A DNA stretch of 64,000 nt from Scytolyngbya sp. HA4215-MV1 (GTDB taxonomy: Bacteria > Cyanobacteriota > Cyanobacteriia > Leptolyngbyales > Leptolyngbyaceae), in contig JAHHIA010000018.1 in NCBI GenBank assembly GCA_019359045.1, forward strand, positions 23,556-87,555, in the 5' to 3' direction. This document shows, piece by piece, positions 28,803 through 36,946 of this stretch. The translations under genes were made by a program, and so were the position numbers. The notes beneath the pieces were generated by a model that did not search any database, was not told the DNA's origin, and was given only the letters and a program-made list of their open reading frames with translations. How positions within the stretch are numbered: position 1 is the stretch's first letter; the number at the start of each line of letters is the position of its first letter.

Positions 28803-30707
28803 ATGTACGGTGTTTACATCAACAGCATCGGCAAATTTTTGCCTGGAAATCCGATTAGCAATGATCAGATGGAAGACTATCTGGGACGAATCAATGGGCT
28901 GCCCTCAAAAGCTAAGAATCGTATTCTAAAAAGCAATGGCATTCAGCAACGCTATTACGCGCTCGATCATGAACAAAAAAGCACCCATCTCAATAGTCAA
29001 ATGGCAGCCGCAGCCGTGCGTGATGCCCTCGCACATTTGGATTTGGAACCGGCTGCGATCGATCTCTTGTGCGCCGGAACTACCTGGGCAGACTTGCTCG
29101 TACCCGGCTTTGCCAGCATGGTGCATGGCGAATTGACAGAGTTTTTACCGATTGAAACCATCTCCACCCATGGCGTTTGTTGCGCCGGGATGAGTGCCCT
29201 CAAATATGCTGCTGCCCAAATCGAATTGGGCGCAAAAAGAACTGCGATCGCTGTTGCTTCCGAACAACCTTCTCGCCTGTTTAAAAAGACGAATTTCGAG
29301 GCAGAAAGTCAAATTAAAGCGGGAAAATCCCCTGCATTTGATACCGAGTTTTTGCGCTGGATGCTATCCGATGGTGCTGGAGCATTTTTGATTCAAAATT
29401 ACCCTAATTCACAAGGCTTAAGTCTAAAAGTTGAGTGGATTGAATTGGTCTCTCATGCGAATGCTTATCCAGTCTGCATGTATGCCGGAGCTGAGGATGA
29501 AACTGCCCAAAAAAGTTGGATGAATTACGCTTCTTATGTTGCAGCAGCGGAAGCCGGAGCCATCAATTTACGCCAGAATATTCGGCTGCTCGATCATGTG
29601 ATCAAATTGGGCGTGGAAGGATGGTTAAAACTGATTGAATTGGGGCGAGTTCGTCCCGGTTCAATCGACTGGCTTTTGTGTCACTATTCCTCTCATTTTT
29701 TCCGAGGACAGATTGTAGAATTGCTGGAAAAAGCAGGTTGCATGATTCCTGAAGAAAAATGGTTTACCAATCTTTACACCCGTGGTAATACAGGCTGTGC
29801 CTCCATTTATTTAATGCTGGAGGAACTGTTCCACTCTGGCAAATTGGCACCTGGGCAAAAAATTTTTTGCTTTGTGCCTGAAAGTGGACGATTCACCACA
29901 GCTTATATGATGCTAACGGTGGTGGATAGCAGAGCAAGAGAGCAGACCAAGCCACCTACTATCTCAGAATTAAGGGACGTTCAACCTGCACAAAATCTAC
30001 TGTCTAATCGTCGTGACATCCCGACGCTCTCCACTGCCGGGACAATTGAAGAGCCAGTTTCTGCTGACCTATTACGACAACTAGCTTTGGTGTGGCTGGA
30101 GTTTGAGCGCAAGTTGAGATCGGTGCCAATCGTCCGTAAACTCCATCGGGGCGATTTTACGATCGAAGATTACAAAGCTATGCTACGCAACCTGCGTCCT
30201 CAAGTCGTGGAAGGGGCACGCTGGATCGCTCGTGCCGCTTCCAACATGACCGATTTTCGGCTGCGATCGACCTTTATCGGGCACGCCCAAGATGAACACC
30301 GCGACTTTCAAATGCTGGAACGCAACTATGTCTCAGTCGGGGGTGCACTGGAAGAGATTACGCAAGCAGAGAAAAATATTGGTAGCGAAGCGCTGTCAGC
30401 ATTCATCTTTCACCAGGCATCTCGTGAAAACCCTGTAGATCTGATTGGTAGCATATTCATCATTGAGGGGTTGGGCAATCGGTTGGCAGCCCAATGGGCA
30501 GCCCAGATCAAACAAACGCTCAGTTTACGCGATGACCAGGTTTCTTTTCTGGCATACCATGGGGAAAATGATGCATCTCATATTGGCAAACTTGATGCTT
30601 TGATCCAGGCAGAGTGGATGACCGCAGAAATTGCCCATCGTATTGTCAAAACAGCTCAGGTTACAGCCCGCTTATACTTGTTGCAGTTGGAGGAAATTCA
30701 GGAGTAA
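28803..30707 (+). CDS. Ketoacyl synthase III fused to a haem-oxygenase-like diiron oxidase domain
   Basis: A 634-residue two-domain enzyme. Residues about 1-375 are a KAS III/chalcone-synthase-type thiolase fold with a complete C127-H294-N329 triad (VCCAGM, LCHYSS, GNTGCAS). After a ~40-residue linker, residues about 410-634 are an all-helical haem-oxygenase-like (HDO/TenA-PqqC-like) domain. Its likely iron ligands are E470, the E498-H499 pair in HAQDEHRDF, E555 in IIEGLGNR, and the H586-x3-D590-x2-H593 helix (HGENDASH), matching the HDO metal pattern. Inference: the first half condenses an acyl thioester and the second oxidises or fragments the product. It heads a tight three-gene operon. 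No ACP or thioesterase is adjacent. AAGG 8 bp upstream supports the start. Confidence 0.85.
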   Translation: MYGVYINSIGKFLPGNPISNDQMEDYLGRINGLPSKAKNRILKSNGIQQRYYALDHEQKSTHLNSQMAAAAVRDALAHLDLEPAAIDLLCAGTTWADLLVPGFASMVHGELTEFLPIETISTHGVCCAGMSALKYAAAQIELGAKRTAIAVASEQPSRLFKKTNFEAESQIKAGKSPAFDTEFLRWMLSDGAGAFLIQNYPNSQGLSLKVEWIELVSHANAYPVCMYAGAEDETAQKSWMNYASYVAAAEAGAINLRQNIRLLDHVIKLGVEGWLKLIELGRVRPGSIDWLLCHYSSHFFRGQIVELLEKAGCMIPEEKWFTNLYTRGNTGCASIYLMLEELFHSGKLAPGQKIFCFVPESGRFTTAYMMLTVVDSRAREQTKPPTISELRDVQPAQNLLSNRRDIPTLSTAGTIEEPVSADLLRQLALVWLEFERKLRSVPIVRKLHRGDFTIEDYKAMLRNLRPQVVEGARWIARAASNMTDFRLRSTFIGHAQDEHRDFQMLERNYVSVGGALEEITQAEKNIGSEALSAFIFHQASRENPVDLIGSIFIIEGLGNRLAAQWAAQIKQTLSLRDDQVSFLAYHGENDASHIGKLDALIQAEWMTAEIAHRIVKTAQVTARLYLLQLEEIQE

Positions 30708-30714
30708 GCAGGTT

Positions 30715-31239
30715 ATGAAAATAGGGTTGCACTCAGTCAGTTTATTTGCCAGTCTGATCCTGGTGCAGACAGGGGGGGCCTGCTCATACGCCATACCGCT
30801 CCCCTCCAGCCATCCTGCGGCTCCCCATACTGCCACCGCATCTTCAACAGATTTGGCAATCCGCCTGGAGATTGCCCGCAAAAGCTACGAGTCCTACCAG
30901 GAACTCTATCAAGCCGGGGCAATTTCTCGGCAAGAACTGGATCAGGCAGAACAGAATTATCAAATGATCGTTCAAATGACTCGATCGTCTGCACCTAGTA
31001 TTTTCTCCCAGCCTCTTTCTGTCAAAGTGGCTCGGCACAACCAAAGAACTGCTCTTCAGGCACAACTCACTGCGGCCGAAGCAACTGTGCAATTCACTCA
31101 CCAAGACTACCAGCGCTATCAAGTGCTGTATCAAGAAGGAGCAATTTCTCGGGAACAGTTTGAGCACCGCGAAAAAGTCTATCGAGAAGCTTTGGCAACC
31201 CGCGATACCCTACAAAAACAACTGCAACAGCGACCATGA
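30715..31239 (+). CDS. Secreted HlyD-hairpin-like protein with internal duplication
   Basis: A 174-residue protein with an N-terminal signal or lipoprotein-like peptide (about 1-22, VQTGGAC; the lipobox is poor). The mature part contains two copies of one motif, YESYQELYQAGAISRQELD and YQRYQVLYQEGAISREQFE, about 75 residues apart. This is the alpha-hairpin tip sequence of HlyD/AcrA-type membrane fusion proteins (LYxxGAIS-x-xE). The lipoyl and beta-barrel domains of a true adaptor are absent. It starts 7 bp after the synthase-oxidase fusion and overlaps the next gene by 4 bp, so all three should be made together. Its function is unknown; a periplasmic scaffold or docking piece is one possibility. 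Confidence 0.7.
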   Translation: MKIGLHSVSLFASLILVQTGGACSYAIPLPSSHPAAPHTATASSTDLAIRLEIARKSYESYQELYQAGAISRQELDQAEQNYQMIVQMTRSSAPSIFSQPLSVKVARHNQRTALQAQLTAAEATVQFTHQDYQRYQVLYQEGAISREQFEHREKVYREALATRDTLQKQLQQRP

Positions 31240-32183
31240 ACCAACTAGAACATTCGGCGCTCACTTCTACTTTTGCCGATGCTCCCAACCCTGAATCAAT
31301 AACATCCCCTAAAACTCAAAATACCTATCTAGTCGAACCGCACAATCGCCGCAATCCTAACGCCTGGGATGCTGTCTTCCTCGATCAGGCAATTCCGGTT
31401 GATCCGATTGCAAAGGCTTACATGGTCAAGGATTTGCGAAGTTGGACGCGCAGCTATCTACTCATCCCAATTAAGGTGATCGCCAATGTATTGCTGGCAC
31501 TCATCATGACCATCAAGCGTTTGCTACCCTTTCAGTTCAGCCATTACTCACTGATGCATCGATCGGCTGCCTGGTTTCTCAACACCTTTGTTTCACCCGA
31601 AGCCTGCTACTTGATCGTGCGACATATTTGTCTGGGTTCCAATATCGTCAACTTTTTGATTGATAATGGTCCCGATCGGACGATCGAAAAATCGCAACTC
31701 TATCCTCGCAAAGTCGAAGACCTAGCAGACAACGCCTTTTTGGAGCATGACCTGATTTTGTATAACTTTGTGCTGGACTACGCCAAAGCACAGCAAGCCA
31801 ATCCCCAATGGGTCCACCAGGTGCGCCAACGGGGTATCGACTACAGCAGCATTCAACCTGTAGCGATCGAAATTGATTTCGATCGTCGTCGTTGGTTGCG
31901 GATTCTCGATCTGGAATCTGCGATCGAACTCTTCAAAGTCTTTTATTCACTCTGCCTGACGAGCCAAGAATTTGAACGCGCCGTTCTTTCACTTCAGTTT
32001 GATGAAAACTTTGGCTGCTACTTCAGCACCGTCACAGAGGATTCTAGTTGGAACCACGTCATTACCAACCGCCACCCCCTGGCACCCAATAGCCCTTTTC
32101 ATGCCGCCCGTGATCTTTTGCTCCACGGCATCATTAGCGAATACCTACACCGCTACCTGGAACTGCGAAAAATGTCAGGATAG
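31236..32183 (+). CDS. Unrecognised 315-residue protein, third gene of the synthase-oxidase operon
   Basis: I do not recognise a known functional family. The first ~45 residues are polar and probably disordered. One hydrophobic helix (about 73-95, LLIPIKVIANVLLALIMTI) could be a membrane anchor or a lipid-contacting helix. The middle is helical and histidine-bearing (LMHRSAAWFLNTFVSPEACYL, IVRHICLGSNIV, NAFLEHDLILYNF). Late His/Asn residues (NHVITNRH) and HAARDLLLHGI could contribute a metal or substrate site, but no standard motif is complete. It overlaps the hairpin gene by 4 bp (ATGA), the mark of translational coupling, so it very likely works with the KAS III-diiron fusion. Confidence 0.7.
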   Translation: MNQLEHSALTSTFADAPNPESITSPKTQNTYLVEPHNRRNPNAWDAVFLDQAIPVDPIAKAYMVKDLRSWTRSYLLIPIKVIANVLLALIMTIKRLLPFQFSHYSLMHRSAAWFLNTFVSPEACYLIVRHICLGSNIVNFLIDNGPDRTIEKSQLYPRKVEDLADNAFLEHDLILYNFVLDYAKAQQANPQWVHQVRQRGIDYSSIQPVAIEIDFDRRRWLRILDLESAIELFKVFYSLCLTSQEFERAVLSLQFDENFGCYFSTVTEDSSWNHVITNRHPLAPNSPFHAARDLLLHGIISEYLHRYLELRKMSG

Positions 32184-32550
32184 GCATTTCCACTCTTGCG
32201 GTAGAGTCCTGCCTGTCCGCTCATCAGATACGATCGCGAGAAACCGACTTGCCCCGCCATCTTGACAACCACAACCTTTAAAGTCATTTTCTCCTTGCAG
32301 GTTTCTCGTTAAGAGTTCATGTAGGTATCGCTTGGATGCCTTGACTGGATTAGGGAGCAGCCATATCTTTGAGAGACAGGCATACTGATACGCTGGAAAA
32401 CCACCGGGCGATCGCTCAATCCAGCAGCTGATCCTGTTCAGTTACAATCACCTGTTCAATCACAACGGTTTAGGGGGAAACTCGCAGATCCATTTTGGCT
32501 TGGATGTCTCAAGGCATGAAATTTTTGTTTAAAATACCCCACCTTCACCT
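32184..32550. other. Intergenic region
   Basis: It follows the three-gene operon. No ORF with support and no strong hairpin. The AT-rich stretch AAATTTTTGTTTAAAATA (32519-32536) just before the next gene may include its promoter. Confidence 0.4.
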
Positions 32551-32961
32551 GTGCAATCTCAGAAAGTTCAGAAGATTGACTTGAATACGGACTATCCCTG
32601 CCCTTGCCGTCGTCGTGGTCGTCTGGTGCCGATCGCCCTTACGGAAGCATTTGGCTGCAATCGGTGCCAGCAAATTTTCGTGGTCGAAGAAAGTGGATAT
32701 GTGATTGAACAACTTTCTACGAGCTATCCCTACAAACGAACCTGGCGTTGGACTGGGCACCAGTGGAATATCGCCCACCCCAGTTTGCGAGAAAACTACT
32801 TGCCATTACTGTTGGCATTGGTGTTTGTCTTGCCAATTGTTTGCTTGCCAGTCGCGCTACGCTCCCCAACCAGTCCCGGTAGTGTCCTGCTCTGGTTGCT
32901 GGTGATGGGATCAGCCGCGATGCTGCCAGTTCTTATCCTCTGCATTGCATACAGGCGTTAG
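32551..32961 (+). CDS. Zinc-ribbon membrane protein conserved in cyanobacteria
   Basis: A 136-residue protein. The N-terminal ~50 residues hold a zinc-ribbon-like set of cysteines (CPCRRRGRLVPI...FGCNRCQQIF). A Trp-rich segment (KRTWRWTGHQWNIA) follows, then two membrane helices (about 83-102 and 111-131). It starts at GTG 32551. The ProA-like gene begins 4 bp after its stop, so they are probably one transcript. The function is unknown. Confidence 0.72.
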   Translation: MQSQKVQKIDLNTDYPCPCRRRGRLVPIALTEAFGCNRCQQIFVVEESGYVIEQLSTSYPYKRTWRWTGHQWNIAHPSLRENYLPLLLALVFVLPIVCLPVALRSPTSPGSVLLWLLVMGSAAMLPVLILCIAYRR

Positions 32962-32965
32962 CTTG

Positions 32966-34228
32966 ATGACTACTGACCCTATGGATTTGGCTTCGGATAC
33001 CAGCACTGCGGTTCGTCGTGCGTATCAATCTTCTTTGGAGTTAGCTGCGGCTCAAGGCATCAAGCGCAGTCGAGCCGTTCAAGCCATGGCAACTGCACTG
33101 AAATCTCAGCAAGATGCCATTCTAGAGGCGAACACCCTGGATCTCGAAGCAAGCCGGGAAATGGCTATACCCGAATTGGTTTTGGACTGGCTGAAACTGA
33201 CACCCGAACGCTTGCAAAATACGGCTCAAATCCTGCAACGACTGAGTGAACTGCCTGATCCGATCGGGCGAGTCATGAATGCCACTCAGCACATTGACCA
33301 GTGCCAAACCTATTCCCAACTGATGCCTCTGGGAGTCATTGCTCTGATTTATGAAGCGTTCCCAGACTTGGCAGTGATCGCCGCAGGGCTATGTATCAAA
33401 ACGGGCAACAGCTTGATTCTCAAAGGCGGCAGTGAAGCTAGCCACTCTAATGCAGCCATTAGCCAAGCCCTGCAAACTGCGCTCGAAGAAGTTGGGCTAC
33501 CTCCAGGGTGTCTGGAAACCCTTTCATCCGACCAGGGCACCACTTCAATGCGGGAATTAATCGTGCAAGATCAGTATGTCAATTTAGTGATCCCTTACGG
33601 CCGCCCCAGTTTGGTGCAGCAAGTGGTGCGGCAAGCTACTATCCCAGTTTTACGATCGGCAATGGGCAACTGTTACCTCTACTGGTCCCCTTCTGGCACG
33701 TTGGATGCGGTGCGGTGGATGATTTTAGACAGCCACCACCGCGAACCTGATGCCATCAACGCGATCGAGAAAGTACTGATCCATCGGCAACAAAACCCCT
33801 CATCGCTCAGTATGCTCTGGAGCAGCTTGCGAGACAAAGGCTTTGAACTGCGAGGCGATGCAGAATTGGTTGCCGAATTTCCTGAGTTGCGCTTAGCAGA
33901 AGAAACTGACTGGAATCAGTCTTACCTCGATCGCATCGTTGCCTTTAGAGTGGTGGATAGTTTGGAGGCAGCGATCGCCTGGATCAACCAGCACAGCAGC
34001 GGACATGCAGACTGTCTGGTGACTGAGTCTTACAAAGAAAGTCGCCATTTTGCATTGGGGATCTACAGCGCCTCCACCTATATCAACGCATCGCCACGCT
34101 TCTATCGCAACCCCAAGCGTGGGGATGCAGTCTTTTTGGGCATGTCGAACCAGAAAGGCTACCGCCGAGGATTAATTGGTTTAGAAACCTTGACCACGGT
34201 CAAGCAAATTGTGCAAGGTAATGGGTAG
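32966..34228 (+). CDS. ProA-like (glutamate-5-semialdehyde dehydrogenase) paralogue lacking the catalytic cysteine
   Basis: A 420-residue aldehyde-dehydrogenase-fold protein that aligns along its length with gamma-glutamyl phosphate reductase (PLGVIALIYEAFPD near residue 115; LILKGGSEASHSNAAI; NASPRF near the C-terminus). In true ProA the nucleophile is the Cys of RPGVCNA; here the same place reads EPDAINA, with isoleucine (I264) instead. The PRGG substrate loop is PYGR, and the C-terminal GISTQ-like motif is changed. So this is probably not a working proline-synthesis enzyme but a non-catalytic or re-purposed paralogue. The genome should carry a second, orthodox proA. It is coupled to the zinc-ribbon membrane protein upstream. 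Confidence 0.82.
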   Translation: MTTDPMDLASDTSTAVRRAYQSSLELAAAQGIKRSRAVQAMATALKSQQDAILEANTLDLEASREMAIPELVLDWLKLTPERLQNTAQILQRLSELPDPIGRVMNATQHIDQCQTYSQLMPLGVIALIYEAFPDLAVIAAGLCIKTGNSLILKGGSEASHSNAAISQALQTALEEVGLPPGCLETLSSDQGTTSMRELIVQDQYVNLVIPYGRPSLVQQVVRQATIPVLRSAMGNCYLYWSPSGTLDAVRWMILDSHHREPDAINAIEKVLIHRQQNPSSLSMLWSSLRDKGFELRGDAELVAEFPELRLAEETDWNQSYLDRIVAFRVVDSLEAAIAWINQHSSGHADCLVTESYKESRHFALGIYSASTYINASPRFYRNPKRGDAVFLGMSNQKGYRRGLIGLETLTTVKQIVQGNG

Positions 34229-34309
34229 TGGTGACAGAGAATGAGTCGTGGGTGGATCGCAGTCAGAATACTCACGGCTAACCACCCCAAAAACCTCTGT
34301 ACTCCGTCT

Positions 34310-35122
34310 CTACTTCTCTGCCAACCTTACCTTTTTGGCTAACCCCAAGGTTTGCAATAACTGAATCGTCATCCAGGTCATGTCAACTTCCCACCATTTG
34401 AGACCATGACGAGCTGAATGCTGAAAAGCATGATGATTGTTATGCCAACCTTCGCCATAAGTCAGCAACGCGACCCACCAGCAGTTGGTGGAACGATCGC
34501 CCGAATCATGACTCTGATAGCCAAACTGATGGGTCGCACTATTGACCAACCAGGTGCAATGAAACACTGCCACCATGCGGACAAAAATGCCCCAAATCAC
34601 AAAAGACCAACCCCCAATCAGATAGAGCACAACACCCAACGCCACCTGAATGGGAATAAAAAAGTTCTGTAGGAACCGATAAACCGGATCATCAAAGATA
34701 TCTTTTGTATATCGAGCGACTTCATCCCTACAAGGAATTTCGCACAGCATCCAACCCATGTGACTCCACCAAAAGCCCTGGTTCGAATCATGCGGGTCAC
34801 CCACCTGATCAGAATGGAGATGGTGCAAGCGATGCATCCCAACCCAATCGATCGGACCACCTTGGCAGGCAAGCGTGCCACAAAAAACGAAGAAGTACTC
34901 CAACCACTTAGGAGCTTGAAAACTGCGGTGAGTCACCAGACGATGAAACCCTAACGTAATCCCTAAGCCTCCTGTCACCCAGTGAAGGAAAATAGCAAGA
35001 CCGACAGCTGCCCAGCTAAAGTTAGCAGGCAGTAAGGCAAAAAGTGCCCCAACATGAACCGCCACCATAAATAAAATGACGGGCCAGTCGAAGTTGAGTT
35101 TTTTGGAAGTTGCAACAGTCAT
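34310..35122 (-). CDS. desC: Acyl-lipid (delta-9 type) desaturase
   Basis: A 270-residue membrane diiron enzyme that introduces the first double bond into lipid-bound fatty acids using ferredoxin. The three histidine boxes are present: HRLVTH, HRLHH and HNNHH. Four membrane helices in two pairs match the family plan (about 14-50 and 150-185). The length fits DesC. Cyanobacterial desC is usually temperature-responsive; nothing in the 5' region proves this here. It is divergent from the methionine gamma-lyase-family gene. Confidence 0.94.
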   Translation of the reverse strand: MTVATSKKLNFDWPVILFMVAVHVGALFALLPANFSWAAVGLAIFLHWVTGGLGITLGFHRLVTHRSFQAPKWLEYFFVFCGTLACQGGPIDWVGMHRLHHLHSDQVGDPHDSNQGFWWSHMGWMLCEIPCRDEVARYTKDIFDDPVYRFLQNFFIPIQVALGVVLYLIGGWSFVIWGIFVRMVAVFHCTWLVNSATHQFGYQSHDSGDRSTNCWWVALLTYGEGWHNNHHAFQHSARHGLKWWEVDMTWMTIQLLQTLGLAKKVRLAEK

Positions 35123-35310
35123 GCAGTAATCTCAATAAGAGTTGTAAAGCGCAATTGACGAGCCTAAAAACCTTCTCCCCATCGGAAATACGCCACCCCA
35201 TTTAAGGTGGTGTAAACTAAACCTTCACAGGGCGAACCAGACTCTATTGTAAAGCGATATAACGAAGTCCAGTAAAAAAACGTGAACGCCTTCCGAAGGA
35301 AAAAGTTGTC

Positions 35311-36540
35311 ATGCCTAGCTCCTTAAATCTGCAAGCAGCAGAACAGGCACTATCCCAGATTTTTTCTGGTATTGACGCACAGGTCAAGAAAAACCTTCAA
35401 AGAGTGCTCACTGCCTTCCGTCACCACCGGATTGGTGCTCATCACTTTGCTGGGGTAACGGGCTATGGACACGATGATCTGGGACGACAAGCCCTTGATC
35501 AGGTCTTTGCAGAAGTGATGGGGGCTGAAGCCGCAGCAGTGCGGGTTCAGTTTGTTTCTGGCACCCACGCGATCGCCTGTGCGCTGTTTGGGGTTTTGCG
35601 TCCTGGGGATGAGATGCTGGCAGTGGCAGGTTCGCCCTACGACACGCTGGAAGAAGTGATTGGCGTGCGGGGTAGTGGACAGGGTTCCCTGGCAGAATTT
35701 GGAGTGCGCTATCGTCAGCTGGATTTAACCGCAGAGGGGACGATCGATTGGCAGGCTCTAGGGCAAGCCGTCAAACCCGACACCCGTCTGGTTCTGATTC
35801 AGCGCTCGTGCGGGTATTCCTGGCGCAGCAGTTTATCGATCGCCGATATCGAAAAGATTGTTTATCTGGTCAAGCAACAAAACCCCAATACCGTGTGCTT
35901 TGTCGATAACTGCTATGGCGAGTTCATTGAGGACCGGGAACCTCCAGCGGTAGGAGCCGATCTGGTTGCCGGATCACTGATCAAAAATCCGGGGGGGACG
36001 ATCGTCTCCGCAGGGGGTTATGTGGCTGGACGCGCCGATCTGGTCGAAGCTGCCACTTGTCGCCTCACTGCTCCTGGCATTGGCAGTTCAGGCGGCGCCA
36101 CGTTTGACCAAAATCGCTTATTGTTTCAGGGACTCTTTCTTGCATCCCAGACGGTGGGCGAGGCAATGAAAGGCAACCATCTTACTGCTTATGTGTTTGA
36201 GCAACTGGGGTATCCAGTCAATCCCTTGCCCAGTGCACCCCGCCGCGATGTCATCCAGGCTGTGCAGTTAGGCACTCCTGAAAAACTGATCGCTTTCTGT
36301 AAGATCATTCAGCAGCATTCTCCGATCGGTTCTTATCTGGAACCAGTTCCCGCCGAAATGCCTGGATACGAGAGTAAATTGGTGATGGCAGGCGGTACGT
36401 TTATTGATGGCAGCACTTCAGAATTTTCGGCAGATGGCCCCCTGCGGAAACCCTATATTGTGTTTTGCCAGGGAGGCACCCATTGGACCCATGTCGCGAT
36501 CGCCCTGGAAGCGGCAATCGACGCGATCGGCAAAGCCTAA
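35311..36540 (+). CDS. Methionine gamma-lyase / 'aluminium resistance' family PLP enzyme
   Basis: A 409-residue PLP-dependent enzyme of the family annotated as methionine gamma-lyase or aluminium resistance protein. The N-terminal GVTGYGHDDLGRQALDQVFAEV, the FVSGTHAIACALFG cofactor loop, VDNCYGEF with the PLP-ring Asp, and the Schiff-base lysine in GSLIKNPGGTIVSAGGY are all present. True substrates in cyanobacteria are unknown; a C-S lyase activity is likely from family knowledge. AAGGA upstream supports the ATG. A small hairpin (GCCACCCC/GGTGGTG, about 35189-35210) lies in the shared upstream region. Confidence 0.87.
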   Translation: MPSSLNLQAAEQALSQIFSGIDAQVKKNLQRVLTAFRHHRIGAHHFAGVTGYGHDDLGRQALDQVFAEVMGAEAAAVRVQFVSGTHAIACALFGVLRPGDEMLAVAGSPYDTLEEVIGVRGSGQGSLAEFGVRYRQLDLTAEGTIDWQALGQAVKPDTRLVLIQRSCGYSWRSSLSIADIEKIVYLVKQQNPNTVCFVDNCYGEFIEDREPPAVGADLVAGSLIKNPGGTIVSAGGYVAGRADLVEAATCRLTAPGIGSSGGATFDQNRLLFQGLFLASQTVGEAMKGNHLTAYVFEQLGYPVNPLPSAPRRDVIQAVQLGTPEKLIAFCKIIQQHSPIGSYLEPVPAEMPGYESKLVMAGGTFIDGSTSEFSADGPLRKPYIVFCQGGTHWTHVAIALEAAIDAIGKA

Positions 36541-36569
36541 CCCTCATGCAAAGCCGTCTTCACACCATC

Positions 36570-36746
36570 TCAGCCAACTGCTGACGGCATCCAGCAACGA
36601 AACGTAGACTCGACAAAGGTAGGGTTGCAAGAAAAGAGCGTATAGCCGTTTACGCGCATCAGCGAGACAATGCCCTCTGCACAACTCACCACGCGGTATA
36701 ACTGTCCATTGCAATCTAACAAGAGCTGCCCAGCTTCAAATTTCAT
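36570..36746 (-). CDS. Possible 58-residue small protein
   Basis: A 58-codon ATG frame beginning MKFEAGQLLLDCNGQLYRVV and ending CWMPSAVG. It reads like a compact beta-rich domain (alternating hydrophobic residues, a KOW/SH3-like start, four Cys), more protein-like than chance. No ribosome-binding site is seen, which lowers confidence. It is convergent with the preceding PLP enzyme and lies downstream of bciB on the same strand, about 200 bp after its stop. Confidence 0.45.
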   Translation of the reverse strand: MKFEAGQLLLDCNGQLYRVVSCAEGIVSLMRVNGYTLFSCNPTFVESTFRCWMPSAVG

Positions 36747-36946
36747 GCGCTAATTCGGTATTGATGAGGTGATCTTCCAATTTCCCCGATTGGACTTCAG
36801 TATGACTTGCGATCCATAAACGCATCCCAACCGTCTGAGAAAATACACACGAATTTTGAACGATGAATATTTTTGTTTGCTTTAGTCCAAGGAACTTTTT
36901 TTTTCCGGATGTTGGACTGAATTGACTGAACAGAGAAGTTTACCCC

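Noticed and set aside
30631..30714. Upstream extension of the hairpin-protein gene
   Set aside because: It lies inside the previous gene; starting at ATG 30715 restores the signal peptide and normal spacing.
34776..34800. tRNA-like GGTTCGAATC sequence
   Set aside because: It lies inside the coding frame of desC and no cloverleaf can be folded around it.
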